DNA of 64,000 bases from Raphanus sativus. Taxonomy: Eukaryota; Streptophyta; Magnoliopsida; Brassicales; Brassicaceae. Of this stretch, positions 58,860 through 64,000 are shown piece after piece; position 1 is the stretch's first letter, and every line of letters begins with the position of its first letter. Below the pieces are notes generated by a model. It did not search any database and was not told the origin of the DNA. It saw only the letters and a program-made list of their open reading frames with translations. The stretch is from the NCBI RefSeq assembly GCF_000801105.2, contig NC_079515.1, positions 21,785,407 through 21,849,406 of the forward strand, in the 5' to 3' direction. The translations under genes were made by a program, and so were the position numbers.

Positions 58860-61618
58860 TGTGATCAATCAGGTTGAGAGACTATATCATAAGTTGAGAA
58901 GGAATCTGACTAGATGATCAGTCTAGGGTTTGTTGAGTTATTTTGACTAATTGATGTTTTGGATCTAATTAGGTTAGAGATATTTTTAACAAATAGTTGA
59001 TTTTGTGATGATTGGATATAAAATTAATTGTATTTCTCTGGAAACTAATTTAATTTATATTTGATTTACAAAAAGATACGTTGCAGATTTACACAAATGT
59101 TTTTTTTTTCTGTAAATCAAAGTAGTGACACAATATAGCAACAAAAAGCGCAAACAGTAGTTTACATGTCGTAGTCTACAGAAACGTTGGATTCATAAAT
59201 TTATGTATACAATTTTTTTAAATAAAAGGTGTTATTTTAGAGTTTTACATATGTTTTAAGAAAAAAACTCTATTATATTCTTTATCGTTTACCAAATAAA
59301 ATTATTTTTACACCAAAAAAAAGATATTTCGTTTCTTTCTCTTTTTAATCAAATTCTATTCAAAAGGAAAAAATTCAAAATTTGTGTTGACAACATAAGA
59401 CATATAAAATGCCTAAGATATAAATTTATGCATTTTTTGTGAAAAAAAACAAATTCTACTCAAAAGGACAAAATTACAAATTTTGTGTTGACAACATAAG
59501 ACATATAAAATGCCTAAGATATATATTTATCGATTTTTTTGGTAAAATGCTCTAAATATATTTATCGATTTGGAATATAATTAGGAGTAAAATATGAAGC
59601 ATACGCAACATGAGGAATCTTTTGATACGAAGAGATCCGAATACGTTATATGGTCTTTCAACCATTCTTAATATACAAAAAGAGAAAATGTACTAAATAT
59701 CTAAAGTATAACAACTAATTCATATTAGAGCTCTAAAGATTATGAGAACCACTTGTACGTCTACATATATATTAATAATACATGAATGTATGTATCAAGG
59801 AGCATGATAAAATGATTAAAATATAGCCACACCAATACACCATAACCGTATATACTATATACTCATAACTCACAAGGAAAGAGAGAAAAAAAAAATGTCA
59901 CTCAGAAGAATAGTGTAGTGAACATAACTGTAAGAAGGGTCATACAAACCTCTTGTCTTTCCTTCATTTGTGGGTAAATAGCGAGTGGAGATATGTCTTT
60001 ATATCAATGACAAAGGGATATTAATGGTGCACAAAGAGTTCTAGAGAACACGAAAAGATTGTTTGGTTCAATGAAAGAAAAGGGTGTTTGGATGAAAAGG
60101 TCGATTATGAGATTTTAGGTTGCCCATGTCAAAAGGAGAATAACAACTTAATAAATCGATTTTTAAATATTTTTAATGATTTATTATTAGAATCTGGAAA
60201 CTATAATTTCAATGAAGTTGTTATTATTTTTCAGTATTTTGGGATTAAATTGTGTAAACAAGGGATGGATAAAAAAAATCAAACCGAAAAAATCAAACCG
60301 ACCCGGTCCGAAAAGGTAAATTCCAAACAAAACTGAATTTGACATAAAATTTGAATGGGTCCTGTTTTATGTGGGTTTTATCTAAATCAGATCCTGTGTT
60401 CAAAAAAAAAAAATCTAAATCAGATCCAAATTCAAACAGATATCTGAAAAAAAATTCATAATCCAAAAAAAAGGCATACCAAACTTTAATCTAATCATGA
60501 ATAAGTATCTAATATACTCAAAATCCCAATAAATATTCATAACATTAATAATTAGCTCAAATACTATATTTATTATTTAATGAATACTTTTAGTATTTGG
60601 TCAACTATTGAAATTTTTATGTTTCAGGTTACATCTGAAATTTAATTATGGATAAGTTTTCTTCCAAATTTCAAAAATATTATTTTATTTTTAGTGTAAA
60701 TAATATTTCTATGTTAATAGAATTGATGGTCGCTAATTTTATTTATATGTTTTTTCTTAACAATCATTCTTTGATCATTCTTTAATCATGCAAATAATAT
60801 TAGACCACTTCAAATTTGAGTAATATAATAGTCTTTCGATTAAAAAAATCATGCAAGCAATATTTGGTTAGGGCAAGTTGTTTAAACTTTCCAAGTTTAT
60901 GAATCAAAACATATACTTTTGAATAACCAAAACCAAAACCAAAACGAATTGAAAATGAGTTTACGATGTTACTAAAATCAAAATCGAGAAGACCACTGAA
61001 TTCGAAACGAACTTATAAAATATCCGAATAGAGCTATATTTCATGTTCCAAAGACTAAAATCCGATTAAACTTGAACAAATCCGATTAGACATCCAAACG
61101 TTCATACATAGCGTCTAGTGTGAACAGTCAGCATAAGAATAAGTTAAAAACTAATACTAGTTTGGTTTAGATAATTTACTTTCTTAGCAATAGATAACAT
61201 GGAAATAAACAATGAAAATTGCACATTTTGTTCTTGCTCTTAGTTATGTATAATAGGAATCTTTACCATGTTCTTATGTATTAGGGTCTCTATATGCATT
61301 ATGGATAGTTGTGAAGATGCCTTGTTATTTATAAATGATTAATAAATACGCAATTTGCGTTGTCTATATCTTTTTGTTACGTATGAATTTCTCCACGTTT
61401 ACTACGTGAATTAGAGACATCAAACTATAGAACGAAAAAGGATAGTAAGTACCGCATATATAACAGTATAAGCATAGACATATAGCATATCATATCCTTA
61501 TTAAAGCAACGAATCAATGTCTTTCAATTTATGCTTTTGGGAAAGGAAAAAAAAAGATTATTACATAAATATAATGGACAGATTCTCATCACAGTCGCTA
61601 TACAATAAGTTGTCTTTA
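58860..61618. other. AT-rich intergenic DNA between LBD2 and metacaspase 1
   Basis: Contains a spaced direct repeat of about 80 bp (59351-59431 and 59451-59531, both with GTGTTGACAACATAAGACAT) and AACCGA-type degenerate repeats (60270-61080). A frame at 60088-60336 is low complexity. By gene order this stretch should hold a junction between two ancestral segments. Confidence 0.6.
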
Positions 61619-63149
61619 CTAAAGAATGAAAGGCTTTGCATAGACATCGAATGGCTCACACGCAGTGAGTTGAGGCTCCTGCCAAAACATAATTAAACAC
61701 ACAACACACATTATTACTACCAATCTATATCATCAACAAAGAAAAAAAAAGTACGTGAAACAAGGAATTGTACCTGTCTTAATCCACCCATACCACTTCC
61801 CCCGGTCAGAAGCATGGACAGCACACTCGTGACAACTCCACCACCGCCACCACCAACATTAATACCACCTCCACTCCCTGTATTCCTTATTGTAGTACGC
61901 ATCGAGTTCAGAATGTTTCCGTAGGTTGTCCCTTGTGGGCTGCGTTCAATCGCTTGAATGAAACAGAAAGTCATAGCACCAGTAGACGTGATCTTTGACA
62001 ACGCCTGTATATACACACACACACACGCATGGCTTCAATAATGAGTCTGAGGAACACAGCTATAAATACAAGACATATATGACTTTAGACTCATTCCACT
62101 TACTGATGTATCCGCGGAAGTCTGATCATCATCACATCCACTGATAGATATAGCTTCTCCACCAGCTGTTCCTTTCCACAGACCTGACCTTGGCCTATGG
62201 TCTTCCCACACATACTGCCCAGACCTGTTCCAAAAACAAAAATAAGAATCTCCAGTAATAACAAGCAGTAAAAAAAAAGTAAACCACTAACCTGTTCATT
62301 CTACACAAGAAAGGTAAATCAAGAACGGTGCCACTATGACAAGCATCGATGATCGAATGTAACTTGACACCATGAGGAAGAGGTCGTACAATAGTCGCGT
62401 TGATCTCATCATCAACAATCATCCCCTGAGTTTCGAAATCGAGAGGGCAGAGCGTTTCATCGTAGCCATCGACTTCATCACCGTTGTAGTTTCTCTGACG
62501 GGAGCCGTGACCAGAGTAGTGAAAGACAAGCGAGTCGCCAGCTGTACATCCCTGCACCAGCCAATACAATGCCATCCTCATGTTTTGCTTGTTAGGGATA
62601 CGATACGGATCAGTTTCTTCCTCTGCATCAACAGTTAACATCATCATGAGTAAAGGAATAAAAAAAAAAATTAAAATGTGTTTTAACTTTTATTAACAGC
62701 GTTCTAAAAGTCGGTTTAGACGTCCGATTCGGTTTCTAAAAATCAGTTTAATCAGTTTAAAGGACCATCACGGTCATTTTTTTTTATTTACCGGTGAGCA
62801 TGAGAATGGAATCAGGGGCGAATTTGAACTTGTTGATGAGAAGGTGACGCATGCACTTAGCGTCGTTGATGCATCCCTTAAGCTCGTGGCGAGAGAAACG
62901 GTACGAGATACCGCAGATCACAGCTCTCTTCCTGCCGTGGGGGTGAGGGAGCTGGCCTAGGGGCGCGGGGACTTGTGGAGGAGGCTGGTGAGAGACGGCG
63001 GAGGAAGGCGGTTGAGGAGGAGCGGTGCGGGGATCGGCGATGTGAGTTATGGCTTGGCAGAGAGCGCAGCGTATGGATCGGGCGCCGGATGGGAGCTGGA
63101 GAGGAGTCCGGCAACCGGAGCAATTGACGAGCATCGGAGGAGGGTACAT
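61619..63149 (-). CDS. MC1: Type I metacaspase 1 with LSD1-like zinc finger, five exons
   Basis: Cysteine protease cutting after Arg/Lys; in Arabidopsis MC1 (LOL3, At1g02170) it promotes hypersensitive cell death and interacts with LSD1. Exons in transcript order: 62792-63149, 62292-62622, 62104-62224, 61774-62004 and 61619-61678, all GT-AG, joining to 366 residues (367 in Arabidopsis). The N-terminal prodomain has the LSD1-type zinc finger CSGCRTPLQLPSGARSIRC ALC. The catalytic pair is His158 (FHYSGHGS) and Cys214 (IIDACHSGT). The acidic site DEVDGYDE and the tail ending YAKPFIL are present. The MYPPP start is chosen because known MC1 begins there; an in-frame ATG at 63248 would add 33 His/Ser-rich residues. 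The fourth exon has a Gly-rich run. Confidence 0.95.
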
Positions 63150-63249
63150 GGTTGAGGGAATGTTGTGATGATGATGATGATACTCTCCGGTGAAAGAATC
63201 TGATGAGGATGGAGAGGAGAACGCGTGAGGAAGACGAGGAGGAGTCAAT

Positions 63250-63784
63250 TATTAGAGGAGGCGCACTTAATGGAAAAAAGAAAGGTAGAGTAGGTTCTGA
63301 CCAGTCACCAAACACCAACTTTGACTTTTACTGGGCTTATTCTCAAGCCAATTTAATATTACTAAGCCTAATTAAAGCCCACTAAACTCCCTAAACTTGA
63401 CCCACTCTTTTCCAATGCTTTCAAAAAAAATATTAGTAAAAATAATAAAATAGAAGAAATTTAAGATTTTTTTTAGAATATGTTCTTTTAGAATATGTTC
63501 TCATGTTTTAAGAGCTTCTCAATTCTATTTGTCTCGATATGTTAACCAGACTACTTGACGGTTGATACTTAAGTATGCTTGTGATGATGCTAAGAATCTA
63601 TCTAGCGGTCATTGCTTTCTTCATAATATAAAATTTAGTTTACATTTGAGTGCAGGTTTAGTGATTACAGTTTAAGATTTAGTGATCACAAAATTTTGTA
63701 TTTAAAAATAGAGTTGGGTTTAGTATTTAGAAGTTGCGCGTATAATTATAATACTATTTTGATAGTTCCATAATTTCATATACA
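63250..63784. other. Upstream region of metacaspase 1
   Basis: Presumed promoter and leader of the minus-strand gene. No second gene is visible. Confidence 0.5.
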
Positions 63785-63905
63785 GTGAAATCTCTATAAA
63801 TTAATAATGTTGAAACTACATCAATACTATAATTGTTTATTAGTTTATAGAAATTATTAATTTATCGATATACTAATTGAATCAAAAATGCAGTTTAAGA
63901 CTATA
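63785..63905. repeat. Second copy of the TATAAATTAATAATG dispersed repeat
   Basis: Matches 6765-6890 with changes: CTATAAATTAATAATGTTG, a middle ACTATAAT, then ATTATTAATTTATCGATAT. Confidence 0.65.
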
Positions 63906-63910
63906 AAATT

Positions 63911-64000
63911 AGGGGGTGTTATTGGTTAGTGGATTTAAAGTTAATTCTCTAGATTTTATAATGTAGTGTTATTCAATGACTGATTTTAAATCTAATATCA
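63911..64000. mobile_element. Left end of a Harbinger-like MITE, cut by the window edge
   Basis: GGGGGTGTTATTGGTTAGTG after TTA looks like the terminal repeat of a common Brassicaceae PIF/Harbinger MITE. The right end lies outside the window. Confidence 0.45.

Noticed and set aside
62878..63318. 146-codon minus-strand frame overlapping the start of metacaspase 1
   Set aside because: Different frame of the same exon; Ser/Pro/Arg-rich by composition and without domains.
1..64000. CRISPR arrays, operons, phage or bacterial mobile elements
   Set aside because: The sequence is plainly plant nuclear DNA; the direct repeats seen are tandem or transposon-derived and have no spacer pattern.

Overview
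This is nuclear DNA from a flowering plant of the mustard family, most likely Brassica, Raphanus or a close relative. The genes have introns, the intergenic DNA is AT-rich, and gene order follows Arabidopsis thaliana chromosome 1 from about At1g06100 to At1g06280. Locus names are from memory of Arabidopsis; no search was run.

Layout. At 1142-2565 is an acyl-lipid delta-9 desaturase, converging on a mitochondrial-type glyoxalase II (GLX2-4-like, 2813-4652, minus). From about 3848 to 18348 lies a tandem segmental duplication. Copy A is about 3848-13508 and copy B about 13509-18348. Each copy carries one small secreted-peptide gene of the CTNIP/SCREW phytocytokine type (12382-12594 and 17223-17435, minus). 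Copy B also carries a truncated GLX2-4 pseudogene. Copy A is longer mainly because a composite hAT element, a Helitron and a MITE inserted in it; copy B shows the empty sites, and the reverse holds for a Helitron in B. At 18982-20691 is an intronless PPR protein. About 12 kb of transposon-rich DNA follows: a MULE with an hAT-type element nested in it, a poly(A) retroposon with 20-bp target duplications, a Harbinger-type MITE and further hAT-type elements. The jasmonate/ethylene transcription factor ORA59 is at 33244-33927.

Downstream of ORA59, decayed copies of a bHLH89-type gene (about 34380-35311) and a TOM1-like/TOL2 gene (about 43610-44458) sit where intact Arabidopsis orthologues would be. 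This fits gene loss after the Brassica genome triplication. Between them are an hAT-type element holding a mitochondrial-looking insert and a 3.5-kb Helitron with a duplicated 5' end. Three housekeeping or regulatory genes follow: the U5 snRNP GTPase GFA1/CLO (46328-50208), bromodomain protein GTE4 (53124-55619) and LOB-domain protein LBD2 (58192-58806, minus). The last gene is metacaspase 1 (61619-63149, minus). Its Arabidopsis counterpart At1g02170 is far from At1g06280, so a synteny breakpoint probably lies between LBD2 and the metacaspase.

There is no operon-like organisation. CTNIP peptides, ORA59 and metacaspase 1 all act in stress or immunity, but their proximity is probably inherited gene order plus chance. 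The strongest unusual signals are the mutually informative duplicate copies, very short poly(A) retroposition scars, the nested transposons, the organelle-like insert and the two gene relics.
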